Counted from the first letter of the stretch, positions 30,517 to 40,691 are shown. The stretch: DNA of 64,000 bases from an uncultured Bacteroidales bacterium (GCA_946534715.1 CAMNCW010000033.1:1-64000), one strand, 5' to 3'. The notes: generated by a model from the sequence alone, not told the origin. Numbers and translations are program-made.

Positions 30517-30560
30517 TAATCACCCCGTAATCACCCCGTAATCACCCCCTTATCACCCCC
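30517..30560. repeat. 11-bp tandem repeat TAATCACCCCS x4 spanning mazG stop
   Basis: TAATCACCCCG-TAATCACCCCG-TAATCACCCCC-TTATCACCCCC; encodes GGDKGVITG*. Confidence 0.92.
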
Positions 30561-31430
30561 TTCAATATCAGTTTTGGCACGTTCCCATAGTGCATCCATT
30601 TCGGCAAGGGTCATGTCTTTGAGTTCACGTCCCTGCTCTTTGGCTTTTGCCTCGATGTAGTTGAAGCGACGGATGAATTTGAGGTTTGTTTGCTCGAGGG
30701 CGTTGTCAGGACGGATTTTGTAGAGGCGTGCGGCATTGATCAAAGAGAAGAGCAGGTCGCCGAACTCTTCCGTCATGTGAGATCCGCCCATATTGGCGGA
30801 TACATTTTCGGGAGATCCGCCAATATGGGCGGATTCTTTGCGCATTTCTTCTTCGAACTCGGCTATTTCTTCTTTCACTTTTGCCCAGACATCCTCTTTG
30901 TTTTTCCAATCGAAGCCGACATTTGCGACTTTGTCCTGTATGCGGTACGCTTTGATGAGGCTCGGCAAGGAGTCGGGAATGCCGCCCAAGACGGTTTTGT
31001 TGCCGCCTTTCTCTTTGAGTTTGACCTGTTCCCAGAGTTTGGAAACATCTTCGGCATTCCTGGCGGCTTCGTCTCCATAGACGTGCGGGTGACGGAAGAT
31101 GAGTTTGTCGCACAGGCGGTTACAGACATCGGCAATGTCAAAATTGTCGTGCGGCTGCTCTTCTGAGGACAAGTCCGAGAAATTATTCTTATCCTCGGAG
31201 CCCATCTTGGCATAGAAAACGACGTGCAAGAGGACGTCTCCTAACTCTTTGCTGATCTCGTTCATGTCATGGCGTGAGATAGCGGTTGCTAACTCGTATA
31301 TCTCCTCGATGGTGTTTTGCCGCAGACTGTCGAAGGTCTGCTTGCGGTCCCATGGACATTTCTCCCGAAGGTCGTCCATGATATCCAATAATCGCCCGAA
31401 GGCGGCTAATTTTTCTTCTCTGCTACTCAT
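30531..31430 (-). CDS. mazG: Nucleoside triphosphate pyrophosphohydrolase
   Basis: CPWDRKQTFDSLRQNTIEEIYELATAI; EELGDVLLHVVFYAKM-type motif (KELGDVLLHVVF); second MazG domain EEFGDLLFSLINAARL. Confidence 0.93.
   Translation of the reverse strand: MSSREEKLAAFGRLLDIMDDLREKCPWDRKQTFDSLRQNTIEEIYELATAISRHDMNEISKELGDVLLHVVFYAKMGSEDKNNFSDLSSEEQPHDNFDIADVCNRLCDKLIFRHPHVYGDEAARNAEDVSKLWEQVKLKEKGGNKTVLGGIPDSLPSLIKAYRIQDKVANVGFDWKNKEDVWAKVKEEIAEFEEEMRKESAHIGGSPENVSANMGGSHMTEEFGDLLFSLINAARLYKIRPDNALEQTNLKFIRRFNYIEAKAKEQGRELKDMTLAEMDALWERAKTDIEGGDKGVITG
30782..30834. repeat. 20-bp perfect inverted repeat inside mazG
   Basis: ATCCGCCCATATTGGCGGAT (30782-30801) / ATCCGCCAATATGGGCGGAT (30815-30834), 13-bp spacer. 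Confidence 0.95.
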
Positions 31431-32208
31431 AGTTACAAAGTGTTAAATGTCCCTTGTTGTCCAATTTGGCGTACGTCCACAGTTTGAAACAGTCGCCCAA
31501 GATCACTACGCGGCTACCGGAAGCGATTTGCAGATCCAATTCAATATGGCGGTGACCGAAGATATAATAATCACGGTGGTTGCCTTGCTGCTCCTGGTCT
31601 TTGGCAAAGAGCACCAGTTCCTCTTTGTCCTCGCCTTTGTAGGGACAGGGTTTAGCAAGCTCTTTGAGCCGGCTGTTTTTCGCCCAAGTGTAGCCGAATT
31701 TGTTACCCCAGCTCGGCGGCAGGCATCGGAAACAGAACTGCAAGAAGGGGTTTTTGAAGATTTCGCGCAGACGCATGAAACCTTTGATCTTCTTGCGGAT
31801 CTCCTTTGGGTAGAGTGTTTCCCAATTGGAGGGCAACAGTCCGTCGCCGTGCGCCAGATAAAGCGTTTTGCCGTAACGGGTGATGGTACACGGCGCATAG
31901 TGTATCTGCGCGCCGGTTAACTCAGCCAAACCGCCGAAGGTCCACAAGTCATGGTTTCCCGTGAAGATATGTACATGGATGCCTTTGGAGGTCAGTTTGC
32001 GGATCTCCTTGCAGAAGGGATGAAAGAGCTTCTTTTTGGAGTCGTGCATGAAGTACTCCATCCAGAAATCGAACATGTCCCCCAACATGTAGATCGACGC
32101 GGCATCCTTGCTCATCTCCTCCAAGAGGCTGATGAGTTTCTTCTGATGCGGCCAGGGTTTTTCGATTGCCAAACTGCCTAAATGGGCATCACTGAGGAAA
32201 TAAATCAT
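31423..32208 (-). CDS. lpxH: UDP-2,3-diacylglucosamine diphosphatase-type phosphoesterase
   Basis: FLSDAHLGS, MLGDMFDFWMEY, FTGNHDLW, LAHGDGL, FGHRHIE metallophosphatase motifs. Confidence 0.85.
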   Translation of the reverse strand: MIYFLSDAHLGSLAIEKPWPHQKKLISLLEEMSKDAASIYMLGDMFDFWMEYFMHDSKKKLFHPFCKEIRKLTSKGIHVHIFTGNHDLWTFGGLAELTGAQIHYAPCTITRYGKTLYLAHGDGLLPSNWETLYPKEIRKKIKGFMRLREIFKNPFLQFCFRCLPPSWGNKFGYTWAKNSRLKELAKPCPYKGEDKEELVLFAKDQEQQGNHRDYYIFGHRHIELDLQIASGSRVVILGDCFKLWTYAKLDNKGHLTLCNYE

Positions 32209-32213
32209 ATTAA

Positions 32214-32245
32214 TTGACGATTTGACGATTTACGATTTTACGTTA
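32214..32245. repeat. 8-bp tandem array TTGACGAT/TTACGATT x4
   Basis: TTGACGAT-TTGACGAT-TTACGATT-TTACGTTA spanning lpxH start to upstream-gene stop. Confidence 0.85.
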
Positions 32246-32557
32246 GAGGAAGCCGAGTTCGAGTTTGGCTTCTTCCGACATCATATCTTTGTTCCATTCG
32301 GGTTCAAAGACGATGTTGACGTTGACATCTTTGATGCCTTCAACAGACCCCACTTTTTGGCGGATGTCCTCCACTAAGAAATCTCCGGCAGGGCATGAAG
32401 GGGCCGTGAGCGTCATGGTGATCTCACAAACGCCGTCCTCTTTTACCTCAATGCCGTATATCAAGCCCAAATCGTACACATTGACCGGGATCTCGGGGTC
32501 AAAGACGGTTTTGAGCATCTTTAATATAGCTTCTTCTCTTTCTAAAAATTCATTCAT
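32243..32557 (-). CDS. MIP18/DUF59-family metal-sulfur cluster assembly protein
   Basis: VFDPEIPVNVYDLGLIYGIEV...MTLTAPSCPAGDFL; start at MNEFLEREE. Confidence 0.9.
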   Translation of the reverse strand: MNEFLEREEAILKMLKTVFDPEIPVNVYDLGLIYGIEVKEDGVCEITMTLTAPSCPAGDFLVEDIRQKVGSVEGIKDVNVNIVFEPEWNKDMMSEEAKLELGFL

Positions 32558-32583
32558 ATCTGTTCGCCGTAAAAAAACGGCGA

Positions 32584-32591
32584 CAAAGGTA
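32584..32591 (-). promoter_or_regulatory. Bacteroidota -7 box (TACCTTTG on minus)
   Basis: GACAAAGGTACAACTTTTTTTTGACATGTGCAAAT. Confidence 0.65.
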
Positions 32592-32825
32592 CAACTTTTT
32601 TTTGACATGTGCAAATAATTCTGCCATTTTGGCAGATATTTTGTCAAAGGCACGCGTTTTGAGAATTGAAAAAAAGCAAGACACCCCCCGGATTTGTTCT
32701 ACGGACGGCCACTGGCAGTCCGATCGGGCAAAGCCCTTCACCTCTCAGAGGGGGAGATGAGATTAGTCTAAAAAGACACAACAAAGAGAAAAACATTTTA
32801 TATCGAATTTTTAATTTATAATCAT

Positions 32826-34793
32826 ATGGCAAAAGGTAATATTGGGGTAACAAGTGATAATATATTCCCCGTCATCAAGAAATTTTTGTATTCGGATCAT
32901 GAGATCTTCCTTCGCGAGTTGATCTCGAATGCCGTGGATGCCACGACGAAACTGAAGACGCTGTCGTCTGTGGGCGAAGTGAAAGGCGATTTAGGCGACA
33001 CGCGCGTGCGCGTAAGTATAAATAAGGAGAAGAAGACGCTGACGGTCTCGGATCACGGTATCGGCATGACCGCTGAGGAAGTGGATAAGTTTATTAACCA
33101 AATCGCTTTCTCCGGCGCTGAGGAGTTCGTCAACAAGTACAAAGACAAAACGGAAGCTATCATCGGTCATTTCGGTCTCGGTTTCTATTCGGCATTCATG
33201 GTGTCGAAGAAGGTGGAGATTTTCTCGCAGTCGTACAAGGAGGACGCGAAAGCCGTTCACTGGTCTTGCGAGGGCGACCCCGAATACACGATGGAAGATA
33301 CGATCAAAGCCGAGCGCGGAACAGATATCGTGCTGCATATCGACGATGAGTTCAGCCAGTACTTGGAGGACGCTACCATCGAGGGGCTTTTGAAGAAATA
33401 CTGCAAGTTCCTGCCGGTCGAGATCGCTTTCGGCAAGAAGAAAGAATGGAAAGACGGCAAGCAAGTGGAGCTCGATGAGGAGAACATTATCAATGATGTT
33501 AACCCCGCATGGACGCGCAAACCGTCGGAACTGAAGGATGAGGACTACGACAAGTTCTACCACGAACTCTATCCGACGCAGATGGAAGAGCCGTTGTTCC
33601 ATATTCACCTCAATGTGGATTATCCGTTCAATTTGACCGGTATTCTGTACTTCCCGAAGATCAAGACGAACCTCGATGTCCACCGCAACAAGATCCAGCT
33701 CTATTGCAACCAGGTCTATGTGACGGATGAGGTGGAGAACATCGTGCCGGAGTACCTGACGCTCTTGCACGGCGTGATCGACAGCCCGGATATTCCGCTG
33801 AATGTGAGCCGTTCGTACTTGCAGAGCGACAATAACGTCAAGAAAATCAGCGGTTACATCACCAAGAAGGTGGCGGATAAGTTAGCCGAGTTGTACAAAG
33901 CCGACAAGGATGAGTTCGCCAAGAAATGGGACGATATCAAGATGTTTATCCAGTTCGGTATGCTGACCGATGAGAAGTTCTACGAGAAAGCGAAAGACTT
34001 TGCGCTGTTGAAGAACTTGGACGGCAAGTACGCTACGTTGGAGGAGTACAAGGACCAGATCCGTGAGAATCAGGTAGATAAGGACGGTAACATGGTCGTG
34101 CTCTACACGAACGACCCGGATGCGCACTATACGTATATCGAGCGTGCGAAGAAGAAAGGGTACGATGTGCTGCTGATGGACGGCGAGTTGGATGTACACT
34201 GCATGTCGCAGGCGGAGCAAAAAAATGAGAAACTGCGTTTCGTGCGTATTGATTCGGACACGATCGAGAACCTCATCAAGAAAGAGGATGCGGCGAAAGA
34301 TACGTATTCCGATGAGCAGAAAGAGGGCCTTCGCAAGGCGTTTGAGAGCCTGCTGCCCGAGGCAGAGAAACTGAAATACTATGTTTCCTGCGAGGCTACA
34401 TCTGCGGACGCGCTGCCTGTCTTCCTGACGCAGAATGAGTTCATGCGCCGTATGAAGGAGATGTCCGCGCACCAACAAGGCATGTCTTTCTACGGACAAA
34501 TGCCGGATAGTTACAACTTGGTGATCAACACTGCTCACCCGCTTATTCAGGAGTTGGTTAATAAAGAGACGAGCGAGCAAGTGGAGGAGGAAAAACCCCT
34601 CCCGGCCTCCCCACAAGGGGAGGAGAAAGGCTCGGAAGAACCTAAGAAAGAGACGGTTATTAAGACGGTGTATAAGTTGGAAGGCGAAGACGAGCGTCTG
34701 AAACAACTCATCGACATCGCGCTCTTGGCGAGCGGTCAACTGAAAGGCGAAGCCCTCGCGAAGTTCGTGAACCGAAGCGTAGAGCTGCTATAA
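32826..34793 (+). CDS. htpG: Molecular chaperone HtpG (Hsp90)
   Basis: FLRELISNAVDATTKL, SDHGIGMT, GHFGLGFYSAFMV, SRSYLQ; contains in-frame PLPASPQGEEK insertion. Confidence 0.97.
   Translation: MAKGNIGVTSDNIFPVIKKFLYSDHEIFLRELISNAVDATTKLKTLSSVGEVKGDLGDTRVRVSINKEKKTLTVSDHGIGMTAEEVDKFINQIAFSGAEEFVNKYKDKTEAIIGHFGLGFYSAFMVSKKVEIFSQSYKEDAKAVHWSCEGDPEYTMEDTIKAERGTDIVLHIDDEFSQYLEDATIEGLLKKYCKFLPVEIAFGKKKEWKDGKQVELDEENIINDVNPAWTRKPSELKDEDYDKFYHELYPTQMEEPLFHIHLNVDYPFNLTGILYFPKIKTNLDVHRNKIQLYCNQVYVTDEVENIVPEYLTLLHGVIDSPDIPLNVSRSYLQSDNNVKKISGYITKKVADKLAELYKADKDEFAKKWDDIKMFIQFGMLTDEKFYEKAKDFALLKNLDGKYATLEEYKDQIRENQVDKDGNMVVLYTNDPDAHYTYIERAKKKGYDVLLMDGELDVHCMSQAEQKNEKLRFVRIDSDTIENLIKKEDAAKDTYSDEQKEGLRKAFESLLPEAEKLKYYVSCEATSADALPVFLTQNEFMRRMKEMSAHQQGMSFYGQMPDSYNLVINTAHPLIQELVNKETSEQVEEEKPLPASPQGEEKGSEEPKKETVIKTVYKLEGEDERLKQLIDIALLASGQLKGEALAKFVNRSVELL
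34593..34625. repeat. CCTCCCC palindromic element inside htpG
   Basis: AACCCCTCCCGGCCTCCCCACAAGGGGAGGAGA, matches 7846-7877 in mpl. Confidence 0.9.
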
Positions 34794-34800
34794 TACTCAT

Positions 34801-34838
34801 AAAAAAAGCCCCTTCCTTTTCGGGAAGGGGTTTTTTAG
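34801..34838. terminator. Bidirectional-type intrinsic terminator between htpG and M24 peptidase gene
   Basis: AAAAAAAGCCCCTTCCTTTTCGGGAAGGGGTTTTTTAG between convergent genes. Confidence 0.9.
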
Positions 34839-34848
34839 TTTCGGCTTT

Positions 34849-36645
34849 TTATAGTTCCAACGCCGCGCATTTGCGTGCCAAGTATTTCGCCTCGTCCGCA
34901 TTGAGCAGCGGGGCTACTTCTTTATAGACGCGCACGTGGTAAGCGTTGAGCCAATCGATCTCGTCCTCGGTCATGAGACTCATCTCAATGAGGTTCGTGT
35001 CATAGAAACAAAGGGTCAAGGTCTCGAAGGTCAGCCATTCATCTTCGGTGGTGGTCACTTTGGTCTGTTTGGCAGGAATGACGGTGATGAGGTTCTCCGT
35101 GCGGATGCCCCATTTACCGGTACGATAGATACCCGGTTCATCGGAGATGATGTGTCCGACCTCCAGCGCGGTGGGGTTATTGTCGGTGCGCACGTTCTGC
35201 GGTCCTTCGTGACAGCCGAGGAAATGTCCGACGCCGTGACCCGTTCCGTGACCGAAGGTGATGCCTGCCTCCCACATATACTGTTTGGCAAGTGCATCGA
35301 GTTGGTTGCCTCTTGTGCCGCGCGGGAAGCGAGCGCGCTGGAGGGCAATATGTCCTTTGAGCACGTACGTGTAGTCATCTTTCGCCTGCTGGGGAATACG
35401 TCCTCCGAGCCAAACCGTACGGGTGATGTCGGTCGTACCGTCGAGGTATTGTCCGCCGCTGTCGAGCAGCAACATGCCTTCCGGCTTCACTTCTGCGCAG
35501 TTGTCTTTCGTTGCGGCATAGTGGACAATCGCTCCGTTGCCTTGGTAGCCGGCGATCGTGCCGAATGATTCTTCGACGAAGTTCTCTCCCTTTGCCCGGA
35601 ACTCATGCAGTTTCTCCATGAGGGTCCATTCTGTTTGTGTCTGACCGTTTGCAAACGCCTCTTCTTCGAGCCATTTGAAGAAACGTGTGAGCGCCGCTGC
35701 GTCCTGACGCATAGCGATGCGTTCGCCTTCCAACTCCACGGCGTTTTTCTTTGCCTTGTCAATGAGGATCGGCGATTTGGCGTTGAGGGCTTTGCATCCC
35801 TCGGGAATAGCCTCGAAGAGCGCCTCATTGACGCGTGCTCCGTCGTAGAGGACGGCGCCGCTGAGACTGCGGATATAATCGAATACCGCTTCGTACGGCA
35901 GAACGTCTATATTGTTGAAATCCAAGTAGTTCTGCGCTACCGTATCGATTTTGGCGGCATCCACAAAGAGGGTGCATTTGTCCGCTTCGAGCACTACATA
36001 ACTGATCACAACGGGGTTATATTCCACATCGTTTCCGCGGATGTTAAGCATCCATGCAATCTCGTCCAACGCGCTGATTATCATTGCGTTCGCTTTCTTT
36101 TTGGCAAGTTGTTCGCGCATCCGGACTAACTTGCTTTCCACGCTCTCACCTGCAAAATCTTCGCTGTAAGGATAGAGTTTGTCGCTCGGGATAGCGGGTC
36201 TGCCTTCCGTCCAGATGGGTTTGATGAGATCAACGCTCCGGATCTCAATGCCAGCGTCTGCGAACTGCTCTTTCCATTCTGCAAAATCGTTGACGCTGAA
36301 CATCTCGGGATTGATACCTATCTTTGCCCCTTGTGCATTCTCGCAGAGCCATTCGGTTATTTTCGGGCAGTCAATATCGCTTTCGCGCATCAACTCGATC
36401 GTAGTGTCTTTGAGTTCGATGCCGGCTTGGAGGTAATAGCGGCTGTCGGTCCAGAGGAGCGCTCTGTCCATCGTCACCACCATCGTTCCTGACTCGCCGT
36501 TGAAACCGCTGATCCACTGCATTTCACACCAGTGGGATGCCATATATTCACTTGCGTGCGGGTCATTTCCCGGCACGACATAAGCCGCCAAACCTTGCGC
36601 TTTCATCTGAGCGCGCAATGCGCCTAAACGTTCTAATACTGTCAT
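34849..36645 (-). CDS. M24-family aminopeptidase P (Xaa-Pro)
   Basis: LDSGGQYLDGTTDITRTV, FGHGTGHGVGHFLGCHEGP, SDEPGIYRTGKWGIRTENL. Confidence 0.95.
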   Translation of the reverse strand: MTVLERLGALRAQMKAQGLAAYVVPGNDPHASEYMASHWCEMQWISGFNGESGTMVVTMDRALLWTDSRYYLQAGIELKDTTIELMRESDIDCPKITEWLCENAQGAKIGINPEMFSVNDFAEWKEQFADAGIEIRSVDLIKPIWTEGRPAIPSDKLYPYSEDFAGESVESKLVRMREQLAKKKANAMIISALDEIAWMLNIRGNDVEYNPVVISYVVLEADKCTLFVDAAKIDTVAQNYLDFNNIDVLPYEAVFDYIRSLSGAVLYDGARVNEALFEAIPEGCKALNAKSPILIDKAKKNAVELEGERIAMRQDAAALTRFFKWLEEEAFANGQTQTEWTLMEKLHEFRAKGENFVEESFGTIAGYQGNGAIVHYAATKDNCAEVKPEGMLLLDSGGQYLDGTTDITRTVWLGGRIPQQAKDDYTYVLKGHIALQRARFPRGTRGNQLDALAKQYMWEAGITFGHGTGHGVGHFLGCHEGPQNVRTDNNPTALEVGHIISDEPGIYRTGKWGIRTENLITVIPAKQTKVTTTEDEWLTFETLTLCFYDTNLIEMSLMTEDEIDWLNAYHVRVYKEVAPLLNADEAKYLARKCAALEL

Positions 36646-36663
36646 AAGGATAAAAGTATAGTT

Positions 36664-37971
36664 TTATTTTAACATTTTCAGTACTTTGATGTGGAATTTG
36701 AGCAGACCAGTACGGTGAGAGCCGTATTCGCCGAAGTCGTATTCGATCTTGCTTTCGTCCGCTCCGAGTTCGCGGAATGCTTTTTGCAACATCTCTGCAT
36801 TTTCAAAAGTTACCACGTCATCGCCCTTGGAATGAAAAATGAACATCGGTGTTTTGGGACAATAGTTGGTGGTAGCGTTCTCTGCGAGTTTGGCGAAAAG
36901 CACTTTGTTCGGCGCGTACTCCTCTCCTCCCATAGCTTCCGGACGGAGGATGGTGGAGAACTTACCGCAACCGATCCCTTTCATGAGCAGGTTGACCTGA
37001 TCCATGGTATAGGCTTTGCTGTTGAGCCATGTCTTGTATCGGTCGTCTTTGAGCATCTCATCAGAGAGGAAATCTTCCTCCTTAATAGGCAACGCAAGGC
37101 TCTTGTCGTTGAGGTCGTTGGCATAGATCGTTCCTTGCAGGAACATCGGAACGACCGCCGGGAAGCCGATGACGTCGGTTTTCTTGGCAACATCATATGT
37201 CACTTTGGGGTCATACGGACCACCGCCGCAGAACACCTTGGTCAGCGGCAGATCTTTGTAATAATCCGGGTGCGACTCGATGAACTCCTGGGTAGCTACC
37301 GCTGCATGACCGCCTTGCGAATAACCGAAGATATAGATGTCATTGGTCTCAAACGTGTAGCCGTTCGCCTCCAGGAAGGGTCGTGCAAGACGTCCGAAAT
37401 CGGCTACTGCCCGTCCTGTTGCGTTCTTGTCCAGATACGGGTGAACCATTTGATAGGTGACGCCAAATCCCACATAATCAGCGTCCACGACGGCATAGCC
37501 CTTGGTGGCCAAGAGAGCAGATAGGGTCGGACCTTGTGAGGGCGATTCGCTCAACGCAGCGTACGTATAGTGGCATGCCATGATCAGACCTTTGCATTTC
37601 TTGGATTTCGGGACGTACATGTTGCCCGAGAGAATGATCGGCTGCCCTTTGTATTCGGACTGATAGGTGCCCACGATCTGATGCACCGATGAATACGTGA
37701 TCATGTTCATCAGCGGCGAGAACATCTGCATGAAGGTCGATTTGCCCTCCACTTGGTTGTAGCCCTCCGGGTCGCACGGGTCCACGTCAGGAGGCACATT
37801 GCCCAGCTGGTCCGCCCAAACGGGATATTGTTTGTCTAAATCCACGTCTCCATCGCTGATCACGTGGTAGCCGGCAGCGTCTTTCACAAACGACGTGTAG
37901 TCTTTCTTGTCCGCTTGACAAGAAGCAAGCACTAAAGCCAATATGCTGATTAAAAATATATTGTGTCTCAT
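36664..37971 (-). CDS. Secretory-lipase-like alpha/beta hydrolase lipoprotein
   Basis: Lipobox LVLASCQAD; FGYSQGGHAAVATQEF (GxSxG); TPMFIFHSKGDDVV; GEYGSHRTG. Confidence 0.8.
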   Translation of the reverse strand: MRHNIFLISILALVLASCQADKKDYTSFVKDAAGYHVISDGDVDLDKQYPVWADQLGNVPPDVDPCDPEGYNQVEGKSTFMQMFSPLMNMITYSSVHQIVGTYQSEYKGQPIILSGNMYVPKSKKCKGLIMACHYTYAALSESPSQGPTLSALLATKGYAVVDADYVGFGVTYQMVHPYLDKNATGRAVADFGRLARPFLEANGYTFETNDIYIFGYSQGGHAAVATQEFIESHPDYYKDLPLTKVFCGGGPYDPKVTYDVAKKTDVIGFPAVVPMFLQGTIYANDLNDKSLALPIKEEDFLSDEMLKDDRYKTWLNSKAYTMDQVNLLMKGIGCGKFSTILRPEAMGGEEYAPNKVLFAKLAENATTNYCPKTPMFIFHSKGDDVVTFENAEMLQKAFRELGADESKIEYDFGEYGSHRTGLLKFHIKVLKMLK

Positions 37972-37999
37972 AATTTACAATTCTCAATTATCCATTAAA
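37972..37999. repeat. 7-bp tandem array AATTNNC x4
   Basis: AATTTAC-AATTCTC-AATTATC-CATTAAA spanning start of one gene to stop of the next. Confidence 0.75.
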
Positions 38000-38630
38000 A
38001 CCGGTATCCCACGGAAACATTAAACCATTTCGTCCAAAGGAGGTAAATGGCGGTGAGGGATTGCAAGTTGCTCAGCCCGCCTATTTCAGCGGTACCGAAC
38101 CAGTGGTCTCGTCCGACGGAGAGGCCGAGTGCGGTAATTCCTAACGCTCCGCCTAATTCACTGCGTCCGCGGTAGTCGCCATGGATGCCGACGCCGAGTT
38201 GCACGCCCGAATAGAGGTTGACCCATTCGTGGTGGTAATACGTAAAACGAACAGAAGGCATGATACACAGATCATAGAAAAAACGCGGGTCACTCGAAGC
38301 CAGGAACTGCTTGCCCTGCGCATCCAACTGATACGAGTTGTAATCGAACATCGTTGCTCCGAAATCCACTTGACCGCCCACACCGAACCACCAGTTCACG
38401 CGGTACATATACTCTGCGTAAATGTGTCCCGTGTAGCGGTAGTGTTGGCGCACATTCATCGGCACTCCCAATTTGTTGGGCTCATCTTTCCATCGCATCG
38501 TCTCAAACATCGGGTCGCCATAACCGAGACGCACCTCATGTTTCTGTGCGCTCCGTGTCTCTTTCGTCTCCGCATTGGCGAGCAAGGGAATCAAACTGCA
38601 AACGAGCAGTAAAAGACAAATTTTCCTCAT
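37995..38630 (-). CDS. Outer-membrane beta-barrel-like protein
   Basis: Signal peptide, alternating aromatic strands, C-terminal FNVSVGYRF. Confidence 0.65.
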   Translation of the reverse strand: MRKICLLLLVCSLIPLLANAETKETRSAQKHEVRLGYGDPMFETMRWKDEPNKLGVPMNVRQHYRYTGHIYAEYMYRVNWWFGVGGQVDFGATMFDYNSYQLDAQGKQFLASSDPRFFYDLCIMPSVRFTYYHHEWVNLYSGVQLGVGIHGDYRGRSELGGALGITALGLSVGRDHWFGTAEIGGLSNLQSLTAIYLLWTKWFNVSVGYRF

Positions 38631-38647
38631 GTATTTATGTGTTTATG

Positions 38648-39271
38648 TTAACGTATAAAATGCATCGGTTGCCAAGCCTCGCGGTTAGGAACAGCAGGCG
38701 CGTTCTCACCTCGAAGTCCTTTGATCATCCAAGCCATGTTGTGCGCCAATGTGCGCATGGTCTGCATGCCCTCTGTGTCCTGCGCGGTTTGGCCTTCCTC
38801 ACGCCCATAGGCAATGTTCCAGTACTGCGAAGTAGCCACCGGCATGTTCATCATCTGCAACGGCATCTGCAGGGCTTCGAAAGCGGCAGTAGCTCCGCCC
38901 CGACGGCAGATAGTGACAGCGGCGGCGGGTTTGTTTTGCAGGTTAGCGCCGTTCGAGAAGAACGCCCGCTGCATGATAGCCAACAGCGCGCCGTTGGGCT
39001 GACCGTAATACACCGGCGAGCCGAACACAAAGCCGTCCGCCTCGGCGAACTTGGCGGAAATGGCATTGCATACATCGTCATCAAAGACGCATCGACCGTT
39101 CCCTTTGGTTTTGCAAGTTCCGCAGGCTATACAGCCACGAACGGGCTTGTTTCCGATCCATACAATTTCGCTATCAATGCCCTCCGTTTGCAGGGTAGCT
39201 GCTATCTCGCTGAGGGCAGTAAAAGTGTTGCCGTTCTTGCGCGGCGAACCGTTAATCAGTAATACTTTCAT
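38648..39271 (-). CDS. NADPH-dependent FMN reductase / flavodoxin-family protein
   Basis: MKVLLINGSPRKNGNTFTAL; RGCIACGTCKTKGNGRC; FGSPVYYGQPNGAL. Confidence 0.88.
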   Translation of the reverse strand: MKVLLINGSPRKNGNTFTALSEIAATLQTEGIDSEIVWIGNKPVRGCIACGTCKTKGNGRCVFDDDVCNAISAKFAEADGFVFGSPVYYGQPNGALLAIMQRAFFSNGANLQNKPAAAVTICRRGGATAAFEALQMPLQMMNMPVATSQYWNIAYGREEGQTAQDTEGMQTMRTLAHNMAWMIKGLRGENAPAVPNREAWQPMHFIR

Positions 39272-39411
39272 CCTTATCTTTGCGTTTTGAGCGCAAAGTT
39301 ACAACTTTTTTTTGAATTATGCAAATTTATTTGCAGGAATATGCCGATTTAAGCACTTTTAGAACTGAAAGAGAAAAGAAAAAACTTAATTTGTGAAAAA
39401 TATGCTGAGGG

Positions 39412-40497
39412 TTAGTTTTTTTGCCCTAACCGGTGGAGATGACAGAGCATGAGTGAGCCGTCTTCGCGTCGGAGGTGCATGCCGTTTCCCTCGCAGAAAG
39501 TCCACGCCTTGCAGTTGTTGCAGGGCTCTTTTTTTCGCATCCAGGAGCGGTCACGATACAACTGAAAACCATTTTCCCAAACAGACCAGAACGAGTCTTT
39601 GTAGATATTGCCTTGATAATACTTGCCGCGGATGGACGTGCATGCGGAGATCGAGCCGTCAATTAGAATCGAAGCCACGGAGATCCCCGCTGCGCAGAGG
39701 TATAGATGGTCGCGTACACGGCCTTCATACCCGCCCAAATAGCCCTCGCAGGAATAGGATACATGGTGTCCCGCTTCGCGTTCGGAGGCTATATATTTCA
39801 TCAGATATTGGAACTGATCATCCGTCAGAAGCAGTTCCTCGTTGGTGGCAGCGCGTCCCATGGGGTCAATGCCGAAGACCCTCCAATCGCGCACTCCGAG
39901 CGACCACAACATTTCCCGTATCTGCGGCAAATGACCGATGTTGCGTTGGTTAGCGCAGGTGACGACGTCCCATGTTAAGGGAGCTGGGTAATTGGTATTG
40001 TAATCCGCAATCAATCGGATCGCCCGCGTAGCCCCTTCAAAAGCCAGAGGGTGTTGGCGAAGCCAGATGTGGTCTTTCTCCAGACCGTCGCACGAGACGG
40101 TGATAGAGCGCAAGCCGGCGGCTACCAGTTCGCGGAAACGTGTCTCCGTGAGTGCCAAACCGTTGGTGACCATTCCCCACGGATAGCCGCGTAGCATGAG
40201 CGCACGACCTATATCCGCCAGATCCTTGCGCATGAGGGGTTCGCCGCCGGAGATGATGATGAGCACCTGATGCGGATCCACATGCGGCGTGATCTCGGTG
40301 TCGATCACGTTGAGAAAATCTTCCGCCGGCATGTCCGGTGTCTCGACCGAAGCCACACAGTCACTGCCGCAATGCAGGCAATGAACATTGCACCGCAAGG
40401 TGGATTCCCAGAAGAGCTGGCGCAAGGGGTGCAGTTGCTTCAAGTTCTTGCGCCGCAGGCTTTCGAGCAGGAGTGCTATTTTAAGACGCAGGTTCAT
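39412..40497 (-). CDS. Radical SAM/SPASM enzyme of the rSAM/lipoprotein type
   Basis: STLRCNVHCLHCGSDC (CxxxCxxC), ISGGEPLMRKDL, WGMVTNGLALT, C-terminal SPASM cysteines CTSIRG...CNNCKAWTFCEGNG; matches memory of TIGR04133-type proteins. Confidence 0.88.
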   Translation of the reverse strand: MNLRLKIALLLESLRRKNLKQLHPLRQLFWESTLRCNVHCLHCGSDCVASVETPDMPAEDFLNVIDTEITPHVDPHQVLIIISGGEPLMRKDLADIGRALMLRGYPWGMVTNGLALTETRFRELVAAGLRSITVSCDGLEKDHIWLRQHPLAFEGATRAIRLIADYNTNYPAPLTWDVVTCANQRNIGHLPQIREMLWSLGVRDWRVFGIDPMGRAATNEELLLTDDQFQYLMKYIASEREAGHHVSYSCEGYLGGYEGRVRDHLYLCAAGISVASILIDGSISACTSIRGKYYQGNIYKDSFWSVWENGFQLYRDRSWMRKKEPCNNCKAWTFCEGNGMHLRREDGSLMLCHLHRLGQKN

Positions 40498-40685
40498 CGG
40501 GCTTGGTCTGTTGCGGATGGAATGTCTTGTGTTTCCTCGTTCTCTACGGTCTCTGCTACCCGGGTTGGCTTAGGTGGTTCAGGAACGCCATATTTGACTA
40601 AATATTCTCTGCATCCGGTAAAACCTAAGACACTTAACAACAGGATGATCAGCGCATTGGCGCGGGTTAAGATTCTCTTTTTCAT
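40494..40685 (-). CDS. Small lipoprotein with KYGVPEPP motif
   Basis: Lipobox SVLGFTGCREYLVKYGVPEPPKP; ATGA overlap with rSAM gene. Confidence 0.7.
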   Translation of the reverse strand: MKKRILTRANALIILLLSVLGFTGCREYLVKYGVPEPPKPTRVAETVENEETQDIPSATDQAR

Positions 40686-40691
40686 AACGTT

